A program made the position numbers and the translations under genes. Source: JAAKFL01 sp964629645 (GTDB lineage: Bacteria; Chlamydiota; Chlamydiia; Chlamydiales; SLFE01). Taken from it: a DNA stretch of 18,040 bases. Positions 7,615-15,883 of the stretch are shown here, in pieces; within the stretch, counting starts at the first letter, position 1, and every line of letters starts with the position of its first letter. The stretch covers positions 1 through 18,040 of the forward strand of contig CAZVSU010000054.1 of assembly GCA_964629645.1 (NCBI GenBank), in the 5' to 3' direction. The notes beneath the pieces are model-generated. The model did no database searches. It was given only the letters and a program-made list of their open reading frames with translations, and had not been told where the DNA came from.

Positions 7615-8522
7615 ACTTCTACTGACATGCCCGGAAACAGGTAAAGAGGCTTGTCGTCGGGAAAGTTATCCGGTTTGGCGATCGAGATTTTGACCGGTAT
7701 TCTCTGGGCCACTTTTGTGTAGTTGCCCGTCGCATTATTCTGGGGAACGAGGGAAAATTGCGAGGCGGCGGCACTTTTTATGGCAAAGACCTGTCCCTTA
7801 AACGTATATCCGGGATAAGCATCGACGGTGATCGCGACGTCGGCTCCAAGTGACACGTCGCGAATTTTTTCCTCTTCAAGTCTGGCCAGCACCCATACAT
7901 TGTCGAGATCGTACATTGTGAACATGCTTTGGCCCGGCGAGGTGACATCGCCAAACCAAATCCATCTTTTAGCGATCACGCCGCTCTCCGGGGCATAGAT
8001 TGAATAATGGGTGAGAGACGCCTCGATCACTTCCAGCTCTTTTTTTGCCCGATCGAGAGAGGCGATGGCAAAATCGAGCTCGGCAGCCGCCATTTCATAG
8101 TCTTTTTGCATGTGGTCGAAGTCCTGCTCCGAAATCACAGCGTCTTGTATCCCTTCTTGGGCTCTGATGTAGTCGTTGCGGATTTTCGCAAGAAAGGCCT
8201 GCTTCACCACCACTTCCTGCTCTGACACTTTAATTTGAGCCTCGGCTCTCGCCTTTTGAGCTAAGGGGACGTTGTTTTCCAGCTGGACAATGAGCTGGTC
8301 TTTTTCGACGATATCGCCTTCGTCTGCATAAACGCCGATCACTTTTTCGGTGACGTTGGCGCTTAAATCGGACCCGTAGGCGTCAATGTTGGCGTCGTTT
8401 GTCCAGGCGTAGTGGCGCCAGGAAAAAAACCAAAAAAGACCGACAATCAGCAAAGTGATCCCTGCAATCACTGTCAAAGTCGCCAGCGCCGCAATCGTGT
8501 AAGACCCTTTATTCTCTTCCAT
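7596..8522 (-). CDS. HlyD/EmrA-family periplasmic adaptor protein
   Basis: This is the membrane-fusion protein that links the inner-membrane pump to the outer-membrane channel. The 308 residues have a single N-terminal membrane anchor (about residues 9-34), then the first lipoyl half (around SANVTEKVIGVYADEGDIV and QLIVQLEN). A long alpha-hairpin rich in Ala/Glu/Lys/Gln follows (about 85-170), then the second lipoyl half (YSIYAPESGVIAKRW... GDVTSPGQSMF), and a beta-barrel region ending near LFPGMSVEVWIKKG. This is the EmrA-like order and a slightly short length. The gene starts 2 bases after the TolC-like gene ends and its last 19 bases overlap the MFS gene, so all three should be made together. 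Confidence 0.93.
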   Translation of the reverse strand: MEENKGSYTIAALATLTVIAGITLLIVGLFWFFSWRHYAWTNDANIDAYGSDLSANVTEKVIGVYADEGDIVEKDQLIVQLENNVPLAQKARAEAQIKVSEQEVVVKQAFLAKIRNDYIRAQEGIQDAVISEQDFDHMQKDYEMAAAELDFAIASLDRAKKELEVIEASLTHYSIYAPESGVIAKRWIWFGDVTSPGQSMFTMYDLDNVWVLARLEEEKIRDVSLGADVAITVDAYPGYTFKGQVFAIKSAAASQFSLVPQNNATGNYTKVAQRIPVKISIAKPDNFPDDKPLYLFPGMSVEVWIKKG

Positions 8523-8524
8523 CT

Positions 8525-9955
8525 CTACCTGAAATCCACCATTAAATCGGCTCCCGAAGAGTGGATCAATCCGTAATAGCCTCGGATCAGATCAAATCTT
8601 GCTTGGTCCCGACTATTCATCGCCAGGATTAAGTTGTCGACCACAATTTGATAGTCGAACACGTTGATGTATCCGATCTCAAGAGAGCTTCTTGCAAGGT
8701 CGAGCGTCTGCTCTGCGAGCTTGACCGTCGACTCTGCCGTCACGAAAGTGGCCACCGACTCTTCAACATCAAACATCTGTTTTCGAACGTCTGCATACGC
8801 CACCTGCACCCCTTTTTTGTATTCGTATTGCTTGGCCGATTTTTCATAGACCGCTTGTTGAATTCTGTGGTCGCGGCCCAAACTGTCCCAGATCAGCCAG
8901 TTGACGCGGTAGCCGACGGCCCAATTCATATTCTGCCTTCCAAAGCTTGCGCTTGGGTTTTCAAAGAATCTTGTCGGGTCGCCGCCATAGTTAAACTCTA
9001 AGTTCACCTCCGGTAGAAATTCTCCCCAGCGCGCTCCCACTTTCTGCGTGGCAATTTTCACTTCGGTTGCGCTGGCCCTTAATGTAGGGCGGTAGATAAG
9101 GGCGGTATTTTCCCAGCAGGCCACTTCGTGCGCGGTAAAGAGCTGCCGCATCAATGACTCTTGTGTGTAGGGGTATCCCTCTTTGAAAATCAGGGCGTTT
9201 TGAAACTGTTTATGGAAGATCTCTTCGACATGCCTCACTCGGGTCCCGATTTCCGGAATCCTCATGATCGGAATGGTCGATTCGGCAAGCTCGATTTGCA
9301 CGGTGCCGGGATTAAAGCCAAGAACCTGCGCTAAATAATCGAGGTCGACCTTAAGCTGCCTCACCGCTTGGTAGTACTTTTTAGTGGCATTGGCCACCCG
9401 CACTTGAGATTGATTGACATTCAGAAGAATCGAGGTCCCAATCTTATATTTGCTCTGCTCTTTTTCAGCTAAATCGATGAAGAGGTCGATGTTTGTTTTC
9501 GCCGTGGAGATTTCTTCCATATCGAGGATCACCCGGTAATAGGCGAGGCGAAGCTCATAGAGGACGTCGATTACAATGGCATCCAAAAGGAGCTGCAGCT
9601 GATGGACAATAAGAGAAGAAATCCTCAAGTTGAAATAGCGCTCTGTCGAGATCAGCGATTGCGTGATGTTGAACTGGCTGAGGAAAGAGCTTCTCGAGTC
9701 GGTGAAGATATTTGCTTTTTGACTGCGGTAGCCCGCGCTGATCAAGACAACTTCCGGAAACCATTTGGAGACTGCCTCCAAGCGTCCCTGGTTTGCCTTT
9801 CGGACAAGAGATTGCAAAGTTTTGATATCATTGTTGTTTTCCAGGGCTATTCTTTCTGCATTGTTGAGCGTAAGGGAGTTAAGACATGCGCAGTCTTGGT
9901 AGTCAGCTCCACACAACCCAACAGTCATAAGAAAAACAACAAAAAAACCTTTCAT
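8525..9955 (-). CDS. TolC-like outer-membrane efflux channel protein
   Basis: It forms the outer-membrane duct of the tripartite pump. From the ATG at 9955 the 476-residue product begins MKGFFVVFLMTVGLCGA, a signal peptide, then NNAERIALENNNDIKTL, the usual start of an outer-membrane-efflux domain. Two long helical repeat units follow, each ending in an efflux-domain helix with few prolines (the second with ESTVKLAEQTLDLARSSLEIG). An in-frame ATG at 9979 is possible, but it would put eight residues before the signal peptide and lie almost at the predicted transcription start, so I prefer 9955. A Cys at the end of the signal peptide (GLC) lacks the small residue at -1 expected of a lipobox. 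It is the first gene of the operon. Confidence 0.92.
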   Translation of the reverse strand: MKGFFVVFLMTVGLCGADYQDCACLNSLTLNNAERIALENNNDIKTLQSLVRKANQGRLEAVSKWFPEVVLISAGYRSQKANIFTDSRSSFLSQFNITQSLISTERYFNLRISSLIVHQLQLLLDAIVIDVLYELRLAYYRVILDMEEISTAKTNIDLFIDLAEKEQSKYKIGTSILLNVNQSQVRVANATKKYYQAVRQLKVDLDYLAQVLGFNPGTVQIELAESTIPIMRIPEIGTRVRHVEEIFHKQFQNALIFKEGYPYTQESLMRQLFTAHEVACWENTALIYRPTLRASATEVKIATQKVGARWGEFLPEVNLEFNYGGDPTRFFENPSASFGRQNMNWAVGYRVNWLIWDSLGRDHRIQQAVYEKSAKQYEYKKGVQVAYADVRKQMFDVEESVATFVTAESTVKLAEQTLDLARSSLEIGYINVFDYQIVVDNLILAMNSRDQARFDLIRGYYGLIHSSGADLMVDFR

Positions 9956-9987
9956 CTCCACCCAGATACTTATTAGCATGACCCCAG

Positions 9988-10015
9988 ATTATCTCCAAGC
10001 TTGATCGGAGTGCAA
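9988..10015 (-). promoter_or_regulatory. sigma70-type promoter of the efflux operon
   Basis: On the minus strand TTGCAC (10010-10015) is followed after 16 bases by GATAAT (9988-9993). Each hexamer differs from consensus by one or two bases. Transcription would start near 9981, giving a leader of about 26 bases to the ATG at 9955. It overlaps the divergent promoter at 10001-10028. Confidence 0.6.
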
Positions 10016-10028
10016 AAAAATATATAAT
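10001..10028 (+). promoter_or_regulatory. sigma70-type promoter of the 10052 membrane-protein gene
   Basis: TTGATC (10001-10006), a 16-base spacer, then a perfect TATAAT (10023-10028). Transcription would start near 10035, just ahead of the GGAG ribosome site at 10041-10044. Its -35 half lies inside the spacer of the opposing efflux-operon promoter, so RNA polymerase could not occupy both at once. Confidence 0.65.
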
Positions 10029-10051
10029 CAGCCGATAACAGGAGTTTGACT

Positions 10052-10549
10052 ATGATCTCGTTTGCTCTCTTTTTTGTTGCCTTGGTCTTTACCGTTGTTC
10101 ACGTTTTGATAAGACGGGTTGACGACAGTCACGCCTTTGTGATCGCTTTCGATTATCTTCTTTTCTTCAACGTCGGGTTGATGGGACTTTTAGCCTTTTA
10201 CGCTCATCTATTTAGAGCCGATGCCACCGCAGAGAACATCGGGTGGGCGCCGGGCAGCCCCTTTCAATCGGAAATCGGAATGGCTAATCTCTCCTATGGT
10301 GTATTGGGTCTTTTATCTCTTTGGATGGGGCGGAAATTCGCTCTTGCCACTGTGATCGGCTTCTCGATTTTACTGTTGGGCGCGTTTGTCGTGCACATCA
10401 TGCAATACCTTAAAGGAGATATCGCCCCGTGGAATATCGGCGTTTTTGTCTGGTTCAACGATCTTTTTCTGCCGATGATCTTGCTTCCGTTGGCCATCTA
10501 CGTCCAAACCATTAAAAGCCGACCCTTCCAAAGGAGAGACCTTCACTGA
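10052..10549 (+). CDS. small integral membrane protein, DUF6790-like
   Basis: A 165-residue protein with four or five hydrophobic segments (about residues 1-19, 28-52, 77-92, 95-117 and 128-149). The polar stretch between the second and third contains ENIGWAPGSPFQSEIGMANLSYG, a pattern I recall from a conserved family of small bacterial membrane proteins (DUF6790); that assignment is from memory and moderate. The function is unknown. I place the start at the ATG at 10052, seven bases after GGAG, rather than the in-frame TTG at 10046. It is transcribed away from the efflux operon from an overlapping promoter and converges on aceA, with 45 bases between stops and no clear terminator. The C-terminus is short and basic. 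Confidence 0.85.
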   Translation: MISFALFFVALVFTVVHVLIRRVDDSHAFVIAFDYLLFFNVGLMGLLAFYAHLFRADATAENIGWAPGSPFQSEIGMANLSYGVLGLLSLWMGRKFALATVIGFSILLLGAFVVHIMQYLKGDIAPWNIGVFVWFNDLFLPMILLPLAIYVQTIKSRPFQRRDLH

Positions 10550-10594
10550 CGAGATGACTCCGAGACAAGAGCGTCGTCTACTCCGTGGAACCGA

Positions 10595-11872
10595 TTAAAA
10601 CTGGCTTTCTTCTGTGGAGCCGGTCAGCGCGGTCGTGGAGGTGTTGCCGCGGCTGATGGTTTTTTGCACCTCGTCGAAATATCCCGTGCCAACAAACCGC
10701 TGGTGCTTGATCGCCTTGAAGCCCTCTTTGTGCTGCAATTCAAATTCGTGCTGCTGAAACTCCGAATAGGCGGCCATACCATGCTTTGAGTACCCTTTTG
10801 CAAGTTCGAACATGCTGGCATTGAGCGTGTGGAATCCCGCCAGAGTGACAAATTGGAAATTGTAGCCATATTCAGCGAGCTTTTCCTGAAAGTTTGCCAG
10901 TTGCTTTTCATCGAGTTTTGCTCTCCAGTTGAACGAGGGTGAACAATTGTAGGCAAGCCACTTTCCGGGAAACTTCTCGTGAACGCCCTCGGCAAATTCC
11001 TTCGCCTCCCCGAGGTCGGGAGTCGATGTTTCGCACCAGACAAGATCGCAGTAGGGGGCGAAAGCCAAAGCTCTTGCGATTGCGTAAGGGATTCCTCCTC
11101 TTAAGTAATAAAAGCCCTCATGCGAGCGCTCGCCGGTCAAAAAAGGGCGGTCGACTTCGTGGTAATCGGAGCGGATCATATGTGCCGAGTGGGCATCTGT
11201 CCGAGCAATTATCAGCGTCGGAATGCCCTTCACGTCGGCCGCAAGGCGCGCTGTTGAGAGCTTTTCAATAAAGTCGCTTGCAGAAACGAGGACTTTTCCT
11301 CCCATGTGGCCGCACTTTTTGAGCGAGGAGAGCTGATCTTCCAAATGGATGGCCGCCGCGCCGGCTTCAATCATCGATTTGACCAGCTCGAAAGCGTTGA
11401 GCGGGCCTCCAAAACCGGCTTCAGCGTCTGCGACAATCGGGACGAACCAGTCGGTGTGGCCGTTATTTTCCATATGCTGGATTTGGTCGGCGCGGGACAG
11501 GGCGTTGACGATGCGACGAATCAAGTGGGGGCCGCTTTGCGTGGGATAAAGGCTCTGATCAGGGTAGGTTTGAAGAGCGTCATTAGCATCGGCAGCGATC
11601 TGCCAGCCGCTGACATAGATGGCTTTGAGTCCGGCCTGTACTTGCTGGACGGCCTGCAGGCCGGTCATCGCGCCCAAAGCTCTGATGAACGAGTCAGAAC
11701 TTAAGTGCTTCCACAGTTTTTCGGCTCCCATCCGCGCCACGGGATAATCAATTTGTAGCGACCCTCGAAGTCTGACCACCTCTTCGGCGCCGTAGTCGCG
11801 CTGGATTCCCTTCCACCTTGGGGACGATCTCCACTCTTCAGCTAATTTTTTAATGTCTGTCTCGGTGTACAT
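10595..11872 (-). CDS. aceA: isocitrate lyase
   Basis: It splits isocitrate into succinate and glyoxylate, the first step of the glyoxylate bypass. The 425 residues are of normal bacterial length. The catalytic signature KKCGHMGGKV is intact (catalytic Cys near residue 187), preceded by the metal/substrate-binding region PIVADAEAGFGG and HLEDQ. Later conserved stretches, including SHEGFYYLRGG, WCETSTPD and YNCSPSFNW, are all present. Its ATG shares one base with the aceB stop (TAATG), so translation is coupled. No isocitrate dehydrogenase kinase gene (aceK, which follows aceBA in Escherichia coli) comes next; a convergent membrane-protein gene lies there instead. Confidence 0.97.
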   Translation of the reverse strand: MYTETDIKKLAEEWRSSPRWKGIQRDYGAEEVVRLRGSLQIDYPVARMGAEKLWKHLSSDSFIRALGAMTGLQAVQQVQAGLKAIYVSGWQIAADANDALQTYPDQSLYPTQSGPHLIRRIVNALSRADQIQHMENNGHTDWFVPIVADAEAGFGGPLNAFELVKSMIEAGAAAIHLEDQLSSLKKCGHMGGKVLVSASDFIEKLSTARLAADVKGIPTLIIARTDAHSAHMIRSDYHEVDRPFLTGERSHEGFYYLRGGIPYAIARALAFAPYCDLVWCETSTPDLGEAKEFAEGVHEKFPGKWLAYNCSPSFNWRAKLDEKQLANFQEKLAEYGYNFQFVTLAGFHTLNASMFELAKGYSKHGMAAYSEFQQHEFELQHKEGFKAIKHQRFVGTGYFDEVQKTISRGNTSTTALTGSTEESQF

Positions 11873-13464
11873 TAAGGGAGCTCCTTGTAGGCGAGTGTGG
11901 TTAAGAACGAATGAAATTTGTCAGAAAAGATGAGGGTTTCAAAAAGATCGCGGGCTTCTTTGAAAGCCTCCTCATCGAAGTGCTTGCCATACAGCTCTTT
12001 GATTTTTTTCATCTCTTCTGCCATGAGCGAGCGCACATAAGGCTCGGTTACGATCTGCTGATCGGCAAGCTGAGTCGCCCTTTGGATCCATTGCCAAAGC
12101 TGCGCTCGCGATATTTCAGCAGTGGCAGCGTCTTCCATCAGGTTGTTGATGGCGGCTGCGCCTGTCCCTTTAAGCCACGATGCGATGTATTGCAGCCCGA
12201 CGTTCAGATTGAGCCTGACGCCCTCAACTGTCACTGTTCCTCCGGGAATATGGAAGTTGGTGAGGTCTTTAGCTTTCACCTGAACATCTTCTCTAAGGCG
12301 ATCTTTTTGGTTCGGCTTATCCAGCTTGTCAAACACTTCGCGCACTGTCGGGAGCAAGTCAGGGTGGGCAATCCACGTGCCGTCGAATCCATCGGCAAAC
12401 TCCCGCTCTTTGTCTTCTTTGACTTTGCGGAGGGCCCGTTCAGTCACTTCCGGGTCTTTACGATTAGGAATGAATGCGGCCATCCCCCCCATGGCGTGCG
12501 CCGCTCTTTTGTGGCAGGTTCTGACGAGCAACTCCGTGTAGGCGCGCATAAACGGCACTGTCATTGTGACTTGATCTCGGTCGGGAAGAAGAGAGTCGTG
12601 CCTGCGGAACTTTTTGATGATGCTGAAAATGTAGTCCCAGCGGCCTGCGTTGAGTCCTGCAGAGTGATGCCTCAGCTCGTAGAGGATCTCTTCCATCTCG
12701 AAAGCAGCGAGAATTGTTTCCAGAAGAACGGTGGCCCGAATTGTGCCGTGGGGAATTCCGAGCTCTTCTTGCGCAAACACAAACACGTCATTCCAAAGGC
12801 GCGCCTCCAAATGGTTTTCGAGTTTCGGGAGATAAAAATAGGGGCCGGTCCCCTTGTCGATCAAGTTTTTTGCGTTGTGAAAAAAGTAGAGGCCAAAATC
12901 AAAAAGCGAACCTGAGATCTGTTTGCCGTCGACAAGAAAATGCTTTTCGTTCAGGTGCCAGCCTCTTGGCCGAACAAACAGCACAGCATGCTCTTTTTGG
13001 AGCCGGTAGGTTTTTCCCTCGGGAGTTTCGAGCCTTAAATTTTCATCCACGGCATCCCGTAGATTGATCTGCCCTTGGATCATATTGTCCCAGGTGGGGG
13101 AGTTGGCATCTTCAAAATCGGCCATGAACACGTCCGCGCCGCTGTTCAGTGCGTTGATGACCATCTTTCTGTCGGTAGGGCCGGTGATTTCGACATGCCT
13201 TTTCTGGAGATCGGAAGGGGTTTCGGCCACAACCCAAGAGGAGTCCTCTCGTATATGGAGGGTCTCTTTGAGGAAATCGGGCTTTTCCCCTTTGTCGAGG
13301 CGATTTTGCCGATCAACCCGTGCTTCAAGCAGTTGGATTCTTGTGCTGTCGAAAAGGCGGTGAAGAGCGGCCAAAAAAGCCATCGCCTCTTTTGTCAGAA
13401 TTTCGCGCGTTGAGTCGCTAAGCGCTCCTTCAATCTCAACGCCTTCAATGACTTGGTGTGTCAT
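11872..13464 (-). CDS. aceB: malate synthase A
   Basis: It condenses glyoxylate with acetyl-CoA to make malate, the second step of the glyoxylate bypass. The 530 residues match the A-type (AceB) length. VRPRGWHLNEKH (about 164-175) carries the active-site Arg. The family signature RHHSAGLNAGRWDYIFS (265-281) is complete, and the C-terminal IHxxxGxxxxP-like part is represented by NFHIPGGTVTVEG. VFMADFEDANSPTW (about 112-125) is also typical. The ribosome site AAGGGG lies inside a 10-base palindrome just before the ATG. It is directly followed by aceA. The usual E. coli order aceB-aceA is kept. Confidence 0.97.
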   Translation of the reverse strand: MTHQVIEGVEIEGALSDSTREILTKEAMAFLAALHRLFDSTRIQLLEARVDRQNRLDKGEKPDFLKETLHIREDSSWVVAETPSDLQKRHVEITGPTDRKMVINALNSGADVFMADFEDANSPTWDNMIQGQINLRDAVDENLRLETPEGKTYRLQKEHAVLFVRPRGWHLNEKHFLVDGKQISGSLFDFGLYFFHNAKNLIDKGTGPYFYLPKLENHLEARLWNDVFVFAQEELGIPHGTIRATVLLETILAAFEMEEILYELRHHSAGLNAGRWDYIFSIIKKFRRHDSLLPDRDQVTMTVPFMRAYTELLVRTCHKRAAHAMGGMAAFIPNRKDPEVTERALRKVKEDKEREFADGFDGTWIAHPDLLPTVREVFDKLDKPNQKDRLREDVQVKAKDLTNFHIPGGTVTVEGVRLNLNVGLQYIASWLKGTGAAAINNLMEDAATAEISRAQLWQWIQRATQLADQQIVTEPYVRSLMAEEMKKIKELYGKHFDEEAFKEARDLFETLIFSDKFHSFLTTLAYKELP

Positions 13465-13474
13465 AGGGGCCCCT
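13465..13474. promoter_or_regulatory. palindrome covering the aceB ribosome-binding site
   Basis: AGGGGCCCCT is a perfect 10-base palindrome adjoining the aceB start codon and includes most of its AAGGGG ribosome site. It could be a repressor half-site or, in the mRNA, hinder ribosome access. It may also be chance. Confidence 0.3.
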
Positions 13475-13493
13475 TGCTATCCGTGTTAACTGC

Positions 13494-13522
13494 TTTGTAT
13501 CACGAAAAGGGTTCTTCATCAA
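13494..13522 (-). promoter_or_regulatory. possible promoter in front of aceBA
   Basis: On the minus strand TTGATG (13517-13522), a 17-base spacer and TACAAA (13494-13499) each match the consensus hexamers at four of six positions. The -35 part lies inside the end of the upstream gene. It could allow aceBA to be transcribed apart from the genes before it. The match is weak. Confidence 0.25.
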
Positions 13523-14924
13523 GACTTGTGAAGACGGGAGAGTAGGGTTTGGGGCGTGTCCGTTTCCACCAGTTTCCTGTCTGCTGCCGCTCTTCAAAAG
13601 TGGTGTAGTCGTAATCGTAGAGCTGAGCGCGGATGTATTTGGGGGGCGATTTAGGGAAGGGGTTGTGCCTGAGCAGCTTGAGAACTTCAGGCGATCCTTC
13701 CAGAAGTCGAAATAAGAATTTTTTGATCCAAGGTTCTGCGACAAATACCGTGAAGGGGAGAAACCAAATCTGCCAATCGAGCCTCGGCTGGTAGGGCGAC
13801 ACTCGTCTCGGGCGCCTTTCAGGCTCCGATGGTTTCCATTTGAAAAGATACTCTTTCCACTCTTTGCCGTCTTCGCTTCCGAAGATGGTCACCTCCTGCC
13901 GCCCCGTCGTCATCACGGCAAAAATGCCATAGCGGTTGACGAGCCTGAAGGGATTCAGTTTTTTGAGAAATCGAAGGGGGGCTTTCAAGGGGTAAAAATG
14001 GCTGATCACGCGGATGAGTTGGCCGATTATGAAAAGCCCTCCAAGTGCGCCGAAAAGAATTTCAAGCCACATGGGGTTCGGTTCAGGAAGCGGGACAGCG
14101 CCGGTAAGGGGCCGAAGCCACGTATCGCTCAGTAAAATGAGGCAAAAGATGACGGTCATATGATTGAGGTAGGAAAAGTTTCCCGTCAGCCAAATAAAAA
14201 ACTGCAAGCCGAAAAAGCCGAGAAACGCCAATAGCCGCATGTCCTCATTCCCAAAAACGAAAAAAGTCCAGGGAAGCTCGATCAAAAACATCATAAAACA
14301 GGAGAACTTCTGAAATCCCATGGGAAGTTTTTTCGCATACCAAGCGAGAGCATTCGGAATCGGTTGGGACAGATAGTGGTGATCGATTGCCGTCAAATTT
14401 CTCCAGTTTTTGTCTCGCGTCATCAATTTGCTCACGCCCGCTTCGAAGTGAAAGCGGAAAAGAAGGAGGTTCAAACAGACCCACATGCCTATGGAGGGGG
14501 AAGGGGTGATGAATAAAAGAAAGGAATAAAAGCTGATTTCGAGAAAAAATGACTCCCAGCCAAAACTCAAAAATTCCTGCCCGGCAGTCGTGATCGAGAG
14601 GTGTAAAAGAAAAAGGATGGGGAGCCAGACGAGGGGAAAAAATCCAAAAAAAGTTAGAGCAGATAAGACTGTCCCCAAAGCAGGCGCTGCCATCAACGCA
14701 GCATCGCTTGCATCAAACCAAAAGAGCGAGGGGATGTAATAGTAGCTTTTTGCCCGATAGGCCGAATAGATCGACTCGAGGTATTCAGCCATGGGAAGGA
14801 TCCCTCTTTTTCCGAACAGCCCTTTCATTTGAAAGAGGAGCGGCCAAAAGACAAAAAAGTAAATCAGCCCAATAAGCTGGGGAAGATAGTGAATGACGAT
14901 ACTGGATTGAGAGGGATGAAGCAT
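13500..14924 (-). CDS. lipase maturation factor (LMF1) family membrane protein
   Basis: This polytopic membrane protein has 474 residues. In vertebrates LMF1 helps fold secreted lipases in the endoplasmic reticulum; bacterial members are of unknown role. Family features are clear. These are the GKRGILP and WFDASDAAL motifs near the N-terminus, RFHFEAGVSKLMTRDKNWRNLTA (about residues 155-180) and HHYLSQPIPNALAWYAKKLP. The C-terminal soluble part has EYLFKWKPSEP, PYQPRLDWQIWFLPF and LRHNPFPKSPPKYIRAQLYDY. Eight or more hydrophobic segments precede that part. It starts 48 bases after selU and ends 35 bases before aceB, all minus strand, so the genes may be co-transcribed. The ribosome site is weak. 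The bacterial substrate is unknown; no lipase gene lies in the window. Confidence 0.88.
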   Translation of the reverse strand: MLHPSQSSIVIHYLPQLIGLIYFFVFWPLLFQMKGLFGKRGILPMAEYLESIYSAYRAKSYYYIPSLFWFDASDAALMAAPALGTVLSALTFFGFFPLVWLPILFLLHLSITTAGQEFLSFGWESFFLEISFYSFLLFITPSPSIGMWVCLNLLLFRFHFEAGVSKLMTRDKNWRNLTAIDHHYLSQPIPNALAWYAKKLPMGFQKFSCFMMFLIELPWTFFVFGNEDMRLLAFLGFFGLQFFIWLTGNFSYLNHMTVIFCLILLSDTWLRPLTGAVPLPEPNPMWLEILFGALGGLFIIGQLIRVISHFYPLKAPLRFLKKLNPFRLVNRYGIFAVMTTGRQEVTIFGSEDGKEWKEYLFKWKPSEPERRPRRVSPYQPRLDWQIWFLPFTVFVAEPWIKKFLFRLLEGSPEVLKLLRHNPFPKSPPKYIRAQLYDYDYTTFEERQQTGNWWKRTRPKPYSPVFTSLDEEPFS

Positions 14925-14972
14925 AACGTTTTCTTGGAGTCTAATGGGGAAAATTAAAATTAATCAACCCGA

Positions 14973-15872
14973 TTAAAAGCGACAACTATGGCGGTAGGTT
15001 TTGTCGTAGTAGGGGAGAATCAAAGAAACAGCCAGTTCAAATTGGTGGTTGCGAATGGCAGCGATGGCGCACTTTGTTCTTTCCAGACCTAACTTTTTTG
15101 AGATGTGCAGAATTTGATCGATTCTTTCGCTCTCTTCTTCGATATTTTTCGGAGCATACTCAGACACAATGTTGCGGATCCTCACCTCGAGGGGAGCTTT
15201 AAGTTCTGTTCGGGGAGCGCGCTTCATCCGGTTAAAAAAAGGGGTGGGAATTTGACACCGCCCGATCATCTGCGATTCATCTTCAATCCAGATGGGGCGC
15301 TTCGGGTCGAGAGTATCGAGAGCGTGAAAGAGCTCGTTTTCAAATTGCTGTTGCGTGGGTTGAGGGGATTTGATAGAGCCGAAAGCGCTTCCGCGGTGCT
15401 TTGCGATTGCCTCCAAATCGATCACTTGCTCTCCTTGGCCCTTGAGCTTTTTCAAGTGAGCTGTTTTTCCCGTTCCTGTTAAGCCTGTCACCACATGAAG
15501 GGAAAAGGGGTGTTCAAAAAAAGTCAGAACTTGACTGCGGTACTGCTTGTATCCCCCCGGAAGGATTTCGACGCGGTAGCCCGCTTGTTGGAAAAGCCAA
15601 CACATGGACCGGCTTCTCATCCCCCCTCGGCTGCAATAAACATAGGTCTTTTCGTTTTTGACGGCATGTTGTCCGATAGCGTCGACGAATGCGGCGAGTT
15701 TAGGGCCGGCGAATACCAAAGCCTGTCGAAAAGCCTGATCAAACCCTTGCTTATGGTAAAGGGTCCCGACGCGTGCATACTCATGGTCGTTTAACAGTGG
15801 AAGGGAGAGAGCCCCAGGGATATGTCCTTTGTCGAATTCTTTTTCCGATCGGACATCGATCAATGGGGCCAT
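14973..15872 (-). CDS. mnmH (selU): tRNA 2-selenouridine/geranyl-2-thiouridine synthase
   Basis: It replaces the sulfur of 2-thiouridine at the wobble base of certain tRNAs with selenium, by way of a geranylated intermediate. The N-terminal rhodanese domain (residues 1-110) has PLIDVRSEKEFDKGHIPGA and the catalytic loop YCSRGGMRS (Cys-80). The C-terminal P-loop domain begins with GLTGTGKT and continues with VIDLEAIAKHRGSAFG, WIEDESQMIG and PYYDKTYRH, all as in E. coli SelU. At 299 residues it is shorter than the roughly 364-residue E. coli enzyme, with about 18 residues less at the N-terminus and gaps in the C-terminal helical part. The start ATG has AGGTGAG six bases upstream and lies 11 bases after the preceding gene, so the two are probably co-transcribed. 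No selD is in view. Confidence 0.92.
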   Translation of the reverse strand: MAPLIDVRSEKEFDKGHIPGALSLPLLNDHEYARVGTLYHKQGFDQAFRQALVFAGPKLAAFVDAIGQHAVKNEKTYVYCSRGGMRSRSMCWLFQQAGYRVEILPGGYKQYRSQVLTFFEHPFSLHVVTGLTGTGKTAHLKKLKGQGEQVIDLEAIAKHRGSAFGSIKSPQPTQQQFENELFHALDTLDPKRPIWIEDESQMIGRCQIPTPFFNRMKRAPRTELKAPLEVRIRNIVSEYAPKNIEEESERIDQILHISKKLGLERTKCAIAAIRNHQFELAVSLILPYYDKTYRHSCRF

Positions 15873-15883
15873 CTTAGTCTCAC

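Noticed and set aside
10550..10594. Terminator between the convergent membrane-protein gene and aceA
   Set aside because: Only a 5-base GACGA/TCGTC pairing could be drawn, without a T-run.
11911..12915. Long 334-codon plus-strand open frame opposite aceB
   Set aside because: It lies entirely antisense to the malate synthase gene, which has complete family signatures; the translation is Cys/His/Phe-rich without recognisable motifs and has no ribosome site of note.
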